Positions 10,401 through 21,764 of a stretch of 64,000 nt of DNA are shown here, piece after piece; the first letter of the stretch is position 1, and each line of letters starts with the position of its first letter. The position numbers and the translations under genes are program-made. The stretch comes from Neospora caninum Liverpool (taxonomy: Eukaryota; Apicomplexa; Conoidasida; Eucoccidiorida; Sarcocystidae). The notes below the pieces were generated by a model, which saw only the letters and a list, made by a program, of their open reading frames with translations, was not told the origin of the DNA and did no database searches. Location: the NCBI RefSeq assembly GCF_000208865.1, contig NC_018397.1, forward strand, positions 3,410,001-3,474,000, given 5' to 3'.

Positions 10401-13400
10401 GGTGCGGGGAAGAGACCCGTGTTTTCAAAGAAGGAAAAGCAAGACGCGGGGGAAGCGATTCGAATGGTGCGGCAGCTGCAAGAAGCGGAGACGTTTATCG
10501 ACAAGCAGCTGCAAACGCAGGAACTCCGCCTTCTCCCGCACTCCACGCAGGCGCTGACGACGGAGAGCAAAACACGCCAACTCGTCCCTGCGGCAGAAGA
10601 GGAAGGCAGCGAGGACGAGGAAGAGACAGGCAGTGAGGACGAGGAAGTCGAGCACGAAGGGCGGCACAGACGGCGCGCGCCGATGCCTCCACGGAGAGAA
10701 CCGGAAGAAAACGAAGGCGGGGAGTCGGACTCTGACTCCGATGATGCCGAGGACCAAGAAGAGAGTGACACTGAAAGAGAAGATGACGATGAAGAGGAGG
10801 AAGAGGAGAAGGAGTTCGATCCTTCCGATGAAAATGACGAGATAGCCGCGGTCCACGAAGCAGCCCGCAAAAGGTTTGCACGTCCGCCGTCTTTGAAGGA
10901 GATCATTTATTTCGGTCGAACAGAAGCTGGAGAAGAGAGCGCGTCCGAGAGGCCACGCAGTCTGAGGCGCGCAGGCTCGGAGCCGGGGCTACGCGGGGAG
11001 AGAGGCGGGCCAGAGCGAGGGAAGACCGGCCTGTTTGCGTCGGGGAAAGAAGACCGCACCATCCCTCTCTTTGAAGACGAAGAGGAAGAGGAAACCAGAG
11101 AAGAAAGCGGTCCCAAGGGGGGGTTACTCGGCAACCTGCCTCCGGTCCTTCCGTCGGTTTTGAGACAACAAGTGGAGCAACGCCGAGACGACGGGCGACT
11201 GCCCATGGATGAAGACAGTGCGTTTATCCCTGACCCCGTGATGTATGCGGCAGTTGGCGGAGAGGCGGAGAACGGCGAAGAAGAAAAAGACTTCTGGTCT
11301 CCGGACCGTCTTGAAGAGATTAAAGTGAGAGAAGAAAGTCAGGACGCCAAAGGCGCGAGAGAGAAGGCCGCGACAGACTGAAGAGCCCCACACACTTAGG
11401 AATGCGAGACAGGCGAAAACGGAGACACAAAAAGGCAGGGCGTAAACGATGGTTTCGGCGCGGCGTGGTAGCTCAGAACGAACGCCGCCTCTGCGCGCAT
11501 GGCATGCATGAGGGGAATAGGCTGTTTCGACGGAAACGCCCGCAAGAGTCCACTCTGTCTCTGGCGAGAGTTTGACAGCGCCTGTTGCACGACCGGGGAG
11601 TGTTTTTTAAAAGAATATGTTGGCGATTTTTTTTGCCTGAGGATGTGGCCCACGAGACCCGGAGAAGAGGCGGTTGTACTCCATCCGCTCGCCCGAGCGG
11701 ACGGCCTCACAGAGGCGTCGGCCTACTTCCCGGTTTCGCTGTGGTGCTTTAGCAGCGTGCAAGCGTCTGCGGTCTGTTTTTGCATCTCTCGTATGTATCC
11801 GGATTGTGTGGGCAGGACAGGGAACGGCTTTCCTCTCGCAATGCGGGTTCTCGCGCATCTGTGCTTGGCGTCGTTTCTTTCAGGCTCGTTTCTTTATCAC
11901 AGGCGGATGGAGCAGCGCAGAGGAAGAAGAGAAGAAGAAAGCGGCAGAAGAGCGGCCGCCTCAGACAGAGGAGGAAGCGGAAGAGGCGAAGCGGAAACGT
12001 AGGTGACAAGGAAAGCAGCGCTTCCCGCCTCGCCGACAAAACACGCATGGGATCCTACTTGCACATACGTACACGGTCAGGGCACTGACAGATAGGTGAA
12101 TCGATACGAGTTTTCCTCCACGGTATGTACCGTTGCGTATAGGTTTTTGTACGTGGTAGAACGCCGGGGACTCGTCTCTTGATAGCTCAAGCAACTGAGG
12201 CGTCTTCCGTGTGCAGCGGAAATCAGAACGGTTATTTAAAGGACTGCAAAGTGTCTCTGTGCTTGCAGTTATACACCACTTGCGATCGGAGTGCAGACGC
12301 TGACTTTAGCAGAGACGATTCCATTTTCTGAAGTGGCGAGTGCGTCACTTTTCTGGTTCTTTAACGTCTATCTCGTTTTCGCTTCCGCTATTCCCCGCGT
12401 TTCTCCCCTCTCTGAAGTTTTCTCTTCTGGCTCCTGAGTTGCCTTCCAGACCAGGCAGAGCAGAAGCGACTCCAGGAGGAATCGCGGCGGCTTCAGATGC
12501 GAGATCAGGCGACCGACGGCTCTGTGTCCTTTTCTTCCTCCTCGGAACACCCGTCGGGAGCGTGCGCAAGTATCGGGAGTTTCGTCCGCGTTTGTGTCGA
12601 GCGCCTTCCTCGAAGCTGGCTGGACGGCCTATCCGCCAATCGCCCAGTTCTGCTCGGGGGGCTCTGTGCTGGGGAACAAGCGAAAACGTTTATCCAGGTG
12701 AGTCGAAATTGTTGCGTGTGTGCATCCACGTCTAGCTGGACATCGGACATCCGTGTAAGTGGATCTTTGCACATTTTTTCGCGTCTTAACGGCTTTCTCA
12801 CTGACTCTGTGTCAGCCGATTTGTCGACGGCGTCACCGGCTGGTTTACGTGATCGTGTGTGTTTCCGCGTGCGTTTCCGTCCTGCGCATCTCCATATTTG
12901 TGGGGTTGTGGAGCCTGATCGAAGTTACGCTTGTCGAACAGGTGACGGTCGTTGCGCGTTTTCCGAACTCGAGCTTCAGACGCATCTGAGCACTTGTGCG
13001 CTTTCGTGTCTGTGGCGCAATTTCTGTCTGTGTAAGATGTGTAAGCAACTGTTTGCACGGCTGGGGGTTGCGTAGCTGCGAGCCGCGGTCACGTGGGCAA
13101 CCGGGTGAAAGGAAGCGAGCGTGGGGCGGGGCTCTCTACACGGTTTACGCTGCAGCGAATTTGTTTCCTCCGGAAAAAAGAGCAACCGGGCCGCCTGTGA
13201 GCGCACCTACACAAAGGGGGTGTCCCTTCTTTTGCATTTTGTGTCGATTCTCAGGTCCGAGTCAAGAAACATCGGTGGTTTCCGCGTGTGCTGAAGAGCG
13301 ACGACGTTCTCCTGTTTAGTGCAGGGTGGAGGCGGTTCCAGTCTCTTCCCATGTATGCGCTGGAGGATCGGAGCAATGCTAGGTACGCGGCGAATGGGTG

Positions 13401-15771
13401 ACTAGTGGAAGAATGCTTCCCCCACGCTGTGGGCAGTGCTAGGTGGTGCTGTATTCGTATTCGGCTACTGTATGCATATATGCACGTGTAGGCCTTCCTT
13501 TCGTATTCAGCGGAGACAATTTGTGTCAAAGTGTGTGGGGACGACAGCGCAGAGGCAAGCGGCCTGTCCAAGGTCCATTTTTCCGAACGGATGGCGTTTC
13601 AACTCTCGGGTGGGGAACGGTAGCTTGTGGCGCATGTCTGATTATTTGTGAGTCCACGACGGCGACAGCGGATCTGCAACTCTGTTGATTTGTTTCCTGT
13701 GCAATTACAGGCGCATTGTCCCCCCTTGGGTTTTCGCCCTGAGAGCACCTCCGGAGTTCTCACTTTTGTTTTTGACTGGCTTCACTTCGCTGTCTTTCTC
13801 ACTTTGTTTGCAGAGTGCGTTACCTGAAATACACACCAGAACATCTCCATTGTCTTGGCTATTTCTGGGCTCCTGGCCTGCCTCCGGCGACGCCAATTTT
13901 GGCCATCCGAGACACTCGGGCAACGGCGAATTTCCGCATCAGTGCGACGGGCCTGGTTCTCCAGACGAGTCCCTCGGTGGAGTTGAGCAAGAAGCTGAAG
14001 CTTCTCGGAGAGCCGAAGAAAATCTTCAAAAACACCGCCTTCATCAAGAATATGTTTAACTCCGACCTTGAAGTCAACATGTGCATGGGTAAGTATACGC
14101 CCTTTGACAGTCTTTTGTCTCCGCCGCTGCCGTACGCTGATCAGACGTTGTGCGTCTCCGTCTTTTTGCCTTGCGCCGCATGCTGGCGCTGTCCGCCTCA
14201 GCCTCAACCACGGAGAGTATAGGTTTGTGGAGTCTTCCTCAGTGTCTTCCGATTGTCTGTGGACGCAAGTCTCTGATTCTTTCCCGGCGTGTTCTAGGTG
14301 CCAAGATCCAAACAGTTTCGGGTATTCGCGGCCAAGTGAAGAAGGCGCTTGGAACGGACGGAACGTTTAGGGCGACATTCGAAGACAAGATCCTCATGTC
14401 TGACCTGGTTGTCTGTAAAACATGGATTAAGGTAAACCACCATGGGAAACTCGTCTATCGCTCACCCACACCGTTTGAGAACTTGCTCCTTGGGGGTTTG
14501 GGCGATTTACATATTTCGGCTTTTTGGCAGTTAAAACTGAGGATGAAGCGCCTGCGCACGCGGCCCTGTCGTGCCGATTGACAGCCACGGCCTTGCTTCG
14601 ATTCCAGCAGGAAGCGAATTTGTTGTTCCCTATGGCAACAGACGTGCGGGGAAAGCATGTGCAGTGCGTTGTACATTGAGGCATTTCGTGGGCGCTTCCG
14701 GAGGCGTGGGCGTTTGCCGAGTTGTGGAGGTTCGCCGGTGATTCTCTTTCACGAGCTCGGCGTGTGGCGGAGCTGGGGGAAGGCCAGAATGTGTTGTTTT
14801 CTTTCCTCTTTCTTCTCAGCTGCAACCACGGCAATTCTGCAATCCAGTGCTGGATGTCGAAGGATGGCAGCGGCTCCGAACGCAGGCAGAAATTCGACAG
14901 GCCTTCCAGTTGCCGACACCGACGAAACCCGGCAGTCACCCAGACGGCGGCTTGGCCGCTCTTCAGGCTGCCCGAAGATCCAAGGAATTCAACCCAATTC
15001 GAGTTCCCAAGCAGCTCATGCTGAAACTCCCTTTCCATGCTCGCACGAAAGTAAGAAGGGGAAGTGTAAAGTGTAACTGGCACGGGTCCCCACGCCCCAG
15101 ACCGCGAAGAACCCGACGGGATGCACCAGGAGATGTGCCGTGCACACTTGCATGCTTGGCGGAAGGCATGGGTTTCCCGCTGAAGTTGCGCGCCCCTGTT
15201 TGGCGCCGTGTGTGTTGCCAAGCACGTGTTTGCCCATCGCAGTCCTTGCTTGGGCACCTCATGGCTTTTTTCACGAAAATGAGGCACTTCGTGGACTCCG
15301 TTTTCGCGCGGCTGGTGGTCTGTTGGTTTCTCAAATGGAGGCTGACAGAGGATTGCGTCATTTATGACGCAAAAACCAGGGCCTAAGTTGTGTGCGTGAG
15401 GTGTGTGTTTTCTTTCTGTTTTTCAGTTGCAGCATGCAACGTCGAAGCTCCGCAAGCTGAAAGGCAAGGCGCTCGAAGAGGAACTCGATCTTCGGAAACC
15501 GCTGGTGAGCGCATATGACAGGCGCGTGGCAGCGCTCCTGCAGCGATTGCAGACAATCAAGAATGCTCGCGTGGAGAAGCGAAAGGAACAACAAAAAGAA
15601 AAACGTTTGAAGGTGGCGAAAGTGGCTGCGAAGAAGGAGGAAGAACGTGCGAGGAAACAGACAGAGATGCGGAAGCGGCGCTATGTCAAACAGGGGAAAA
15701 TTGAACTTGGCATGCGAAAGAAAATGCGGCTGGGAGGTGGGGGCAAGGGAGACAGAAATGAAGACGACTGA
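7487..15771 (+). CDS. BMS1: BMS1 ribosome-biogenesis GTPase, 12 exons
   Basis: Exons that join in phase are 7487-7762, 8224-8426, 8808-9386, 9643-9823, 10227-11324, 11884-11998, 12459-12697, 13255-13382, 13814-14088, 14298-14431, 14820-15050 and 15427-15771, giving 1267 residues, close to the yeast and human proteins. The basic N-terminus is followed by a P-loop, GPPGVGKTT (residues 89-97, split by intron 1), and a G4-like THLD (185-188). The AARP2CN domain follows ([20 protein letters not shown]). An acidic region lies in exon 5, and the conserved C-terminal half includes [35 protein letters not shown] and [13 protein letters not shown]. The tail is a basic coiled coil. BMS1 acts in the nucleolus in the small-subunit processome with Rcl1. 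The start is the only ATG fitting the family N-terminus. The exon 7/8 junction (donor GTAGGT) is the least certain. Confidence 0.95.
8561..8633. repeat. TACATA/TATG-type simple repeat in BMS1 intron 2
   Basis: Imperfect repetition of TACATATTTG and TATATATG within the second BMS1 intron (8427-8807). It is outside the exons and probably neutral. Confidence 0.8.
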
Positions 15772-17575
15772 TCTTTTTCGTGAAACATCTGGAGGTCTCA
15801 CGAAAGTCGAAAAGCACCACTGTTTGCGCAACTCCCGTAAACAATCGAGGAAAACTCCTGGGAACCCGATCACACTGTTCTCGAACTAACAGAGGCAACG
15901 ATGTTGCTCGGCCCCGAGGTGCTTTACCGCCTGCCGACAACTATACGCTTATATTAGTACATCTATATATCTCCACATTTACGTTTTAGTGAAGGCCACC
16001 GCACGCAGCCAGTGTGTTGCTCTCGTGCGTAAAAAGCATGTCACCGCTGTCTGAATGCGCCGCATATCAGCAGCTTCTGACCACTTGGAGCCTCCCGGTC
16101 AACTGACCCGTTTGCCATCTTGGTCATCAGGTCGAAAGCCTCCGAAGGTTCCAGTGTAGTAGATAGACCAGAGATGCTACGAAGCCAACAAGAAGAGCAA
16201 CTCCTGGCCACTACTTGCTACCCCGCCTCACACGAACTGCGCAAAATGTGGGTGACGGGCATTAATCCTGGAGCACTGTAGCTGCCACTCTGGAAGTTGG
16301 TGATTACAGTTTCTCATCCCACTGCGTAGAACGGTACTCGCGAGCAACAAATGCTGATGTACGACCTAGACAGCTGGGGCAGTGACTCAAAAGTCCATCA
16401 ACTATATCTTCCGAAAGGGGGGAAATGAACAAGGTTAGGAAGAGGAAAACAGAAGAACGGAAAGAAGATCAGTGGGTTGAGAAAACGAACACCGCTGTCA
16501 AGGAAGACGGACAGGACGACCCACGTGGAGTGTTTGACACGGGGATAGCGGTCTATCCGTGTATATATATTGGGCATGGGGCCTTGAAAACACACAAATA
16601 CCAAAGTTCGAAGCACAAAAGAGGCGAACGGAAAAAAACACTCGCCCCCAAAAGAGGTTTTGGGCTACGAAAAAAGAGCTTTCTCCGAACTGCCTTGTGC
16701 GACGGCACAGGACCTCTCACCGCCACAGCGGATGAGCGGATGCAAAAGTAAAACGGATTGGGTGTAAATAAAGGCGAGGTCGAACACGCAAGGGAAGACT
16801 TGTCACTTTACACGTACCTCGTGATCGGATGATTTAGTTTTTCAGAGGTGCTGGACCCTCGACCCTATGTGTCTCACTTGCAAGGTAATCGAATCGAGCG
16901 CTCGGGAGAAAAGCTCTGGCCCTCACATAAATGGTAACTTGCTGGCGGCGAATTCTCTCTCCTGCTCGGTTGTCTCTAAAAAAAGGTGTCATGCTGCTTC
17001 TGACCTTTGCATCACCTAGAGAGAAAAAACCGATACCTACGCTTTCAACATCATCCTCGACGACAACAGAAACAGCTGGTCTGTGTCAAGTGACCTGCAA
17101 AGGCTTTGACCAACCGACGGTGTCGATCGTCCACGGGGCCTCCCTGCAAAAGGACCGGAAGTACAAACCGTCGTTACTGCTACATGCGTTGTCATTCAGT
17201 GTGCAGGCAAACAACCCTGTGTACTAGTGAGCTGTCCTATTTAAAACAAAACTGGGCAAAACACAAAGTGTGCCCGACTTGCACAACTCATAGACGGTGG
17301 GCAACGCCGCTGGAGACAAAACAGCAATTCCGGCAGCGGAGGCGGAACCGGTCCATTTCCTTTGTGTAGCACGACAGTGCCGTGTGGATCAGGTCCGCTG
17401 AATTGGACAGGCCTATCCGTACATTTTCTGCTACAAAGAAAAGCTGCTATCGTGAACACGAACTGCAAGCGCCTTGGATTGCCTGAAATGGTGGACCGTA
17501 TATTGGAAAGACAGAAATTCTGCAAGGATATTTACCCGGCAGCACACGTTTTTTGTTAACCCCGAGGGGTCGAAA
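15772..17575. other. Intergenic region between BMS1 and the U2 snRNA gene
   Basis: This holds the BMS1 3' UTR and the downstream flank of the minus-strand U2 gene. It is less GC-rich than the coding regions. I found no protein family or second RNA gene. A 12-bp perfect palindrome-like hairpin (ACCCCGAGGGGT, 17559-17570) lies just beyond the U2 3' end. Confidence 0.55.
17559..17570 (-). other. Short hairpin just downstream of U2 (possible 3'-end signal)
   Basis: ACCCCGAGGGGT can form a 5-bp hairpin with a two-base centre, starting five bases past the apparent U2 3' end. There is no T-run after it on the transcribed strand, which argues against simple Pol III termination. It could be a processing element; this is inference from position only. 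Confidence 0.35.
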
Positions 17576-17765
17576 GGGCGCACCGCTCTTCCCGGGAGTG
17601 CAGGAGGAAGGCGACGCTTGAGGAAGGCCTGAGCAAGCTCAGGGACCGAACCTCCCCAAACAAAAATTGATGTGACATAGTTGGGTCCAGTTGGACCCAT
17701 ATCAGTTGTCACACTGATAAGAACAGATACTACACTTGATCATAGCCAAAAGGCCGAGAAGGTAT
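17576..17765 (-). ncRNA. U2: U2 spliceosomal snRNA
   Basis: Read on the minus strand from 17765, the sequence opens with ATACCTTCTCGGCCTTTTGG, the canonical U2 5' end, and continues into AUCAAGUGUAGUAUCUG. That segment contains GUAGUA, which pairs with the intron branch site. Stem-loop IIa (ATCAGT/ACTGAT), a IIb hairpin (GGGTCC/GGACCC), an Sm-type site (AATTTTTG) and a stem III hairpin (CCTGAG/CTCAGG) follow in the usual order. The 3' end at GGTGCGCCC gives about 190 nt, the normal U2 size. One departure from the consensus I know is GGCUAUGAUC in place of GGCUAAGAUC (position 24). The 3' boundary is approximate. The RNA is part of the U2 snRNP and should act in the nucleus in branch-site recognition. 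Confidence 0.97.
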
Positions 17766-20700
17766 GAAACTCCTTTCCCTGTGGAGCCTCCCACCCCGTC
17801 TGCCGACGGAGCGACATATGGGTGTGGGGCGAGACAAAACGGCGTCGATTGTTCTGATATCGTGGAGGATGAAGAAGCACTTTTCCGTTCGAACCTGCTG
17901 AATTGGTCCAAAGATCACTTAAATGCCAAACCCACATGGAAGAAGTTGCGCTGTCTGTTTTTTGCTCCCGCCAGGTCACCTGTACCCCTTACCGCCGATG
18001 CGTCGTCCGGTTTTGTCCAGGATCACGGATAGGCAGCGTCGGCACTCGTCGGGAACGTGGCTCTGTGTGCGTCTGCGGAAACTTTGAAGTTCAGCCTTGT
18101 TTCTGACGCAGTTGGTCGTGAAAAAATGCGATCACTGTTCCTTTCAGAGAACCAAACTCTTCAAGGTTTAGATAACCAAACTCTTGAAGGATTAGGTGGC
18201 GACAGAGTGACAAAGCTCCCCACCGGAGCGTCGATTTCGACATCGAGAGTCATCGACGGCACACGAGGAAATCACCACTGCACGGTACACTCTAAGTAAA
18301 GGGTACTCCAGGATGTCTTCTGCCATGCGTCAGTTTCTGCACAGAGACTTTGTTATAGTCGCTGAGACGGTCCGAGGTGTAAGAGGCGTAAATTCGGACC
18401 CATCTATTGGGGTCAAAGCGCGGTTGTCTTGTCGATGATTCGGCTCATCACGTGGTGCAGGCTGTGGCAATTCTTTCGGCTCCTCGCTCTGGACCTGCTG
18501 AACTCGCGGGCCAAGCTTTCTTGTCCTTTCTTTTGAGGTAGCGTCAGAAACCGCCCCCTGCTTGGGCCTGCCTTTTATCTCTGTCGCAACACCGGGAGGA
18601 ACCCCTACTGCTGACGAGACACCGATCTGTTCGGCTTGGAAATGCGCTCTCTGCGGTCTCTCCACAGCCCGTACAACTCCTCATACGTAAGGACGACAGT
18701 CTCCAGCAAGACAGGTTCTCTTTCTGCATCACAGTATGGAACGAACACTCGCAAAGCAGTCTGGAGCTGTGTTGCCTGTGCGGTACGCAGAAAAACACAG
18801 ACTCCTAGATTATTTATTACCAGTAGAATCCTGTTTCGGAACCGCAACAACGGATAGGCGTACCTCTCTGTTTCTCGTTGATCACACACAGTTCCGTCGT
18901 GTCACCACACGAGGTGAACCGCCGCTTCACTGCCCTATTGTCGTCGGACTTCCTCCTCTCGACGGCCCTCGCAGAGGGAAAAGCGTGAATAGCTGATTCC
19001 CCTCAAGCGCCGCCAGCCCCGCCGAGAGAGGAAAACGGTGACGACAGCGTTCTTGCTTGGCTGTTAAAGTCTCTTGGTTTTTGACTCCGTGCTGGAGTCC
19101 CCGCCAGTGGTGGAGGCCTGGCCGAACGTCGGGCCGTGGATACCGATCGGTCGGCCCGACGGCCGGAAACCCTTGAGGGAGGCAAAAGGGGAGGTGTTCT
19201 CCAGGCGAAAGATCCAGCACTCGTGGTGGACGATGGCATGGAGAAGTCTTCAGGCCTGAAGAGATCAAGCCTTCTCCCAGGCAGGAGCCGATCGCTTTTT
19301 CCGCGCGTAGAATAGGGCTTCTGCTGTCTGTTGAGAACGCAGAGAGAGCCACAGGGAGTGTTTGACTCGGCAAAACACCCTCGTGTATCGGGAGGTGGTA
19401 GCGGCATCCAGGAAGCAATCGTTTGACGGTGACTTCGCCGGGATTCCTCAACGGGGATCGACAGGAACGGCGCTGCAAACGACACACAGCTCGCAAACCA
19501 CTTGCCAAATGCAGCACTCACGGAGTCACCAGCGAAACAATTTGCAAAGATGAAAGGCCTTCTAGAGAGGCGCATCCCTTGTCCGTCTGGAAAGAATGCT
19601 CGTCGTGGAACAAGATACCAAAGCGTTTTTCTGAGTGCACACTTAATCGGTTCCCATACCCGCTGCTGCTCTATCAATTCGGTGTCGCGGTTCCTCTCTC
19701 TTTGGCCGACTGTGAGGGAGAGGCGATCAGACTTTTCTGCGTTCCCCAAAAACGCTTCCAGAACTCCCATCTCAGCTGACTTGGGAAGATGTCTTTAGAC
19801 GCACGTTCAGCTGCGGACGGCAGCACCCTGCACTGCGCACCTGTCAGTTCGTCATGGTGTCGAACATGCCTGGTGTCAGCGTTCTCGCAAGGCCTCAGTC
19901 GCGGGAATGCTTCCGATGTAACCTGGTTTGACAGACGCGGGAGTTGGGTCTCGTGCGAGGCTCCAGTGAATCTGGGATCCTCGCTGAAACACTGCTGGCT
20001 CGAATCATATGGGTGGAGAGCCCCGTCATTGTGCGAGAGAGAGTCGCGACAGCGCTGAGATAGAATGTGCAGCCAGAATAGCCCAGGAAAGACCGACGAC
20101 ACAGCGAATGAGAGAGTGAACCTTGTCTATTTTCCTGGTCTTCCCTTTGGGAGAATCCACCCCACAGAACAAAACCCGAAGGCCCAGTGTCCGCCTTCCT
20201 CCGACGTTCTCTTGAGGCGTTTCTTCGTAGACTCCGTCTCAAGTTTGCCACTCCCACTCTTTGACAGGCAACTCTGTTCGTCCACATCTTCCTCCCTGAA
20301 GACAGGGTTTCCTTTTCTTTGCAGTGAGGAATGGAGGATCAGTTCTCGTCGCGTTCTGACTAAATGAGGTATTGCCTGTTTGATGGCGCTGTGCGCCACG
20401 CAACGCACGTTGCTACCCTCGAAATTCGTTAGGTCCAGAGAAGGTGCGAGAACTCTTCCCCATTTCCCCCCAGGACGCGTGCTGCTGTTTTATCGGGGAG
20501 TTGCGCAGCAGTGACTTGGCGGGGCCAACCCCGCAAAATGCGCCAAGAAACAGTCAGGACCACACGAGGCACGCCGAGACTGGGCATATGAGATAGAGGC
20601 GTCGGCTCCATTTCCACTGTGTATTTGTCTCCACAAGTAGCGTTGTACCGCGCCTCTCGGTTTCTAGCTGACTGTTTCCTCGCGATCGGAACTGACGACA

Positions 20701-21764
20701 CAAGCGCCCTTCTCTGTTTCGGTTCAGCTCTGTGGAAGTGCAATCCATTCATGCGGGAATGAGACAGTCTGGGCCACATGCCGCAAATTGCGTGCCTTGT
20801 ATATATGCGTGGACACGTGAGTCTATGTTCACCTCTTTACAGATGTGATTTATCGTCCACATGGACGTCTACACAACAGGATTGCTTTGGAGAGGCTAAA
20901 CGCTTTCCTATCACGGAACCTGCAACGTGTGGTCTCATAGTGTGACCAGACATCCAAGCGGTAGTTAAAGAACTATAACTCCAGTTATACTGTCTTCGAG
21001 TCGTGTAAATCAATATGCACAAGAACACAAAAAAGAGACAGTTTTTTTGGCTCTTTGGCAGCAGAAAGTGCCCGTTTCACTCCCGTTCCACTGGGCCCCT
21101 GTCTCGGGAGTTACCTTGTAGTCTTGGGTCTCGGTGCCGTTCTGTGTTTGGGTGGTGTGCCACAGCTCTTCTGCCTGCTCTCGGATTCCCTCGGTCTGGC
21201 CAATGTCCCTTTTCCCTCGCCCAGAATCGAGCCTTTGAGCCGCCACAGGACTTTTCCACTGCCGCGCCTCGCCGCGAGAGCGGCTAAGAGTCTGCGCCAA
21301 GGGCAGGTTGCTAGCGCTCGCCTGTGTCAGACACGCGGGGATCCAAACGTTTCCATGTTACAAGAGGAGTGCGTGTGACGTCTTTGGACTGACGATCCCG
21401 CTTGCCAAGACCGCGCCGTGAGGGGCGGCAAAGATCGAGACTCAAAATAGGCCAAAAAAATCCCAGAGCACCCCCCAAATGTGTTTCGCATTGCGGGTCG
21501 TATACCTGTGCATTCCTGGCAAACAGGCCAGAGCTTCTGAAACAGATACGGAGGTTACACACAGGCGAGAGATAGGGCCAGAGCTTACAACAGAACTGCT
21601 GCAGCGCAAAGAGGGAATCTGACCCTAAGTACCTCCTCCAGAGTTCCGTCGTCCCTCGCCCCGAAGCAGGAAAACGCCGCCGTACACAATACGCATCAGG
21701 AAAGTCTTCTCTCCTATTCGGTCCTAGCTGGCTATAGCCCCGTACGTGGAAGTTCTCTCCGGTG
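17766..21764. other. Gene-poor region upstream of U2, 4 kb
   Basis: The part next to 17765 should contain the U2 promoter, but I cannot identify a known snRNA promoter element. The rest holds overlapping open frames of 60-255 codons on both strands with no recognisable domain. An imperfect tandem duplication of 21 bases (18150-18170 and 18174-18194, two mismatches) is present. The longest ATG-started frame is listed separately at low confidence. Confidence 0.5.
19003..19770 (-). CDS. Uncharacterised ORF, 255 codons (doubtful)
   Basis: The frame starts with ATG at 19770 (MGVLEAFLGNAEKSDRL) and ends at 19003. It has a hydrophobic/aromatic middle (FIFANCFAGDSVSAAFGKWF) and a Ser/Arg/Pro-rich tail. 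No family is recognised. The minus strand here also has other frames open for 100-200 codons, so coding is not proven. It could be an exon of an unannotated minus-strand gene between 18.3 and 20.8 kb, or chance. Confidence 0.2.
   Translation of the reverse strand: MGVLEAFLGNAEKSDRLSLTVGQRERNRDTELIEQQRVWEPIKCALRKTLWYLVPRRAFFPDGQGMRLSRRPFIFANCFAGDSVSAAFGKWFASCVSFAAPFLSIPVEESRRSHRQTIASWMPLPPPDTRGCFAESNTPCGSLCVLNRQQKPYSTRGKSDRLLPGRRLDLFRPEDFSMPSSTTSAGSFAWRTPPLLPPSRVSGRRADRSVSTARRSARPPPLAGTPARSQKPRDFNSQARTLSSPFSSLGGAGGA

Noticed and set aside
9527..10906. 459-codon Ser-rich ORF on the minus strand
   Set aside because: It is the antisense shadow of BMS1 exons 4 and 5; the poly-Ser arises from the acidic GAA/GAG codons of BMS1 on the plus strand.
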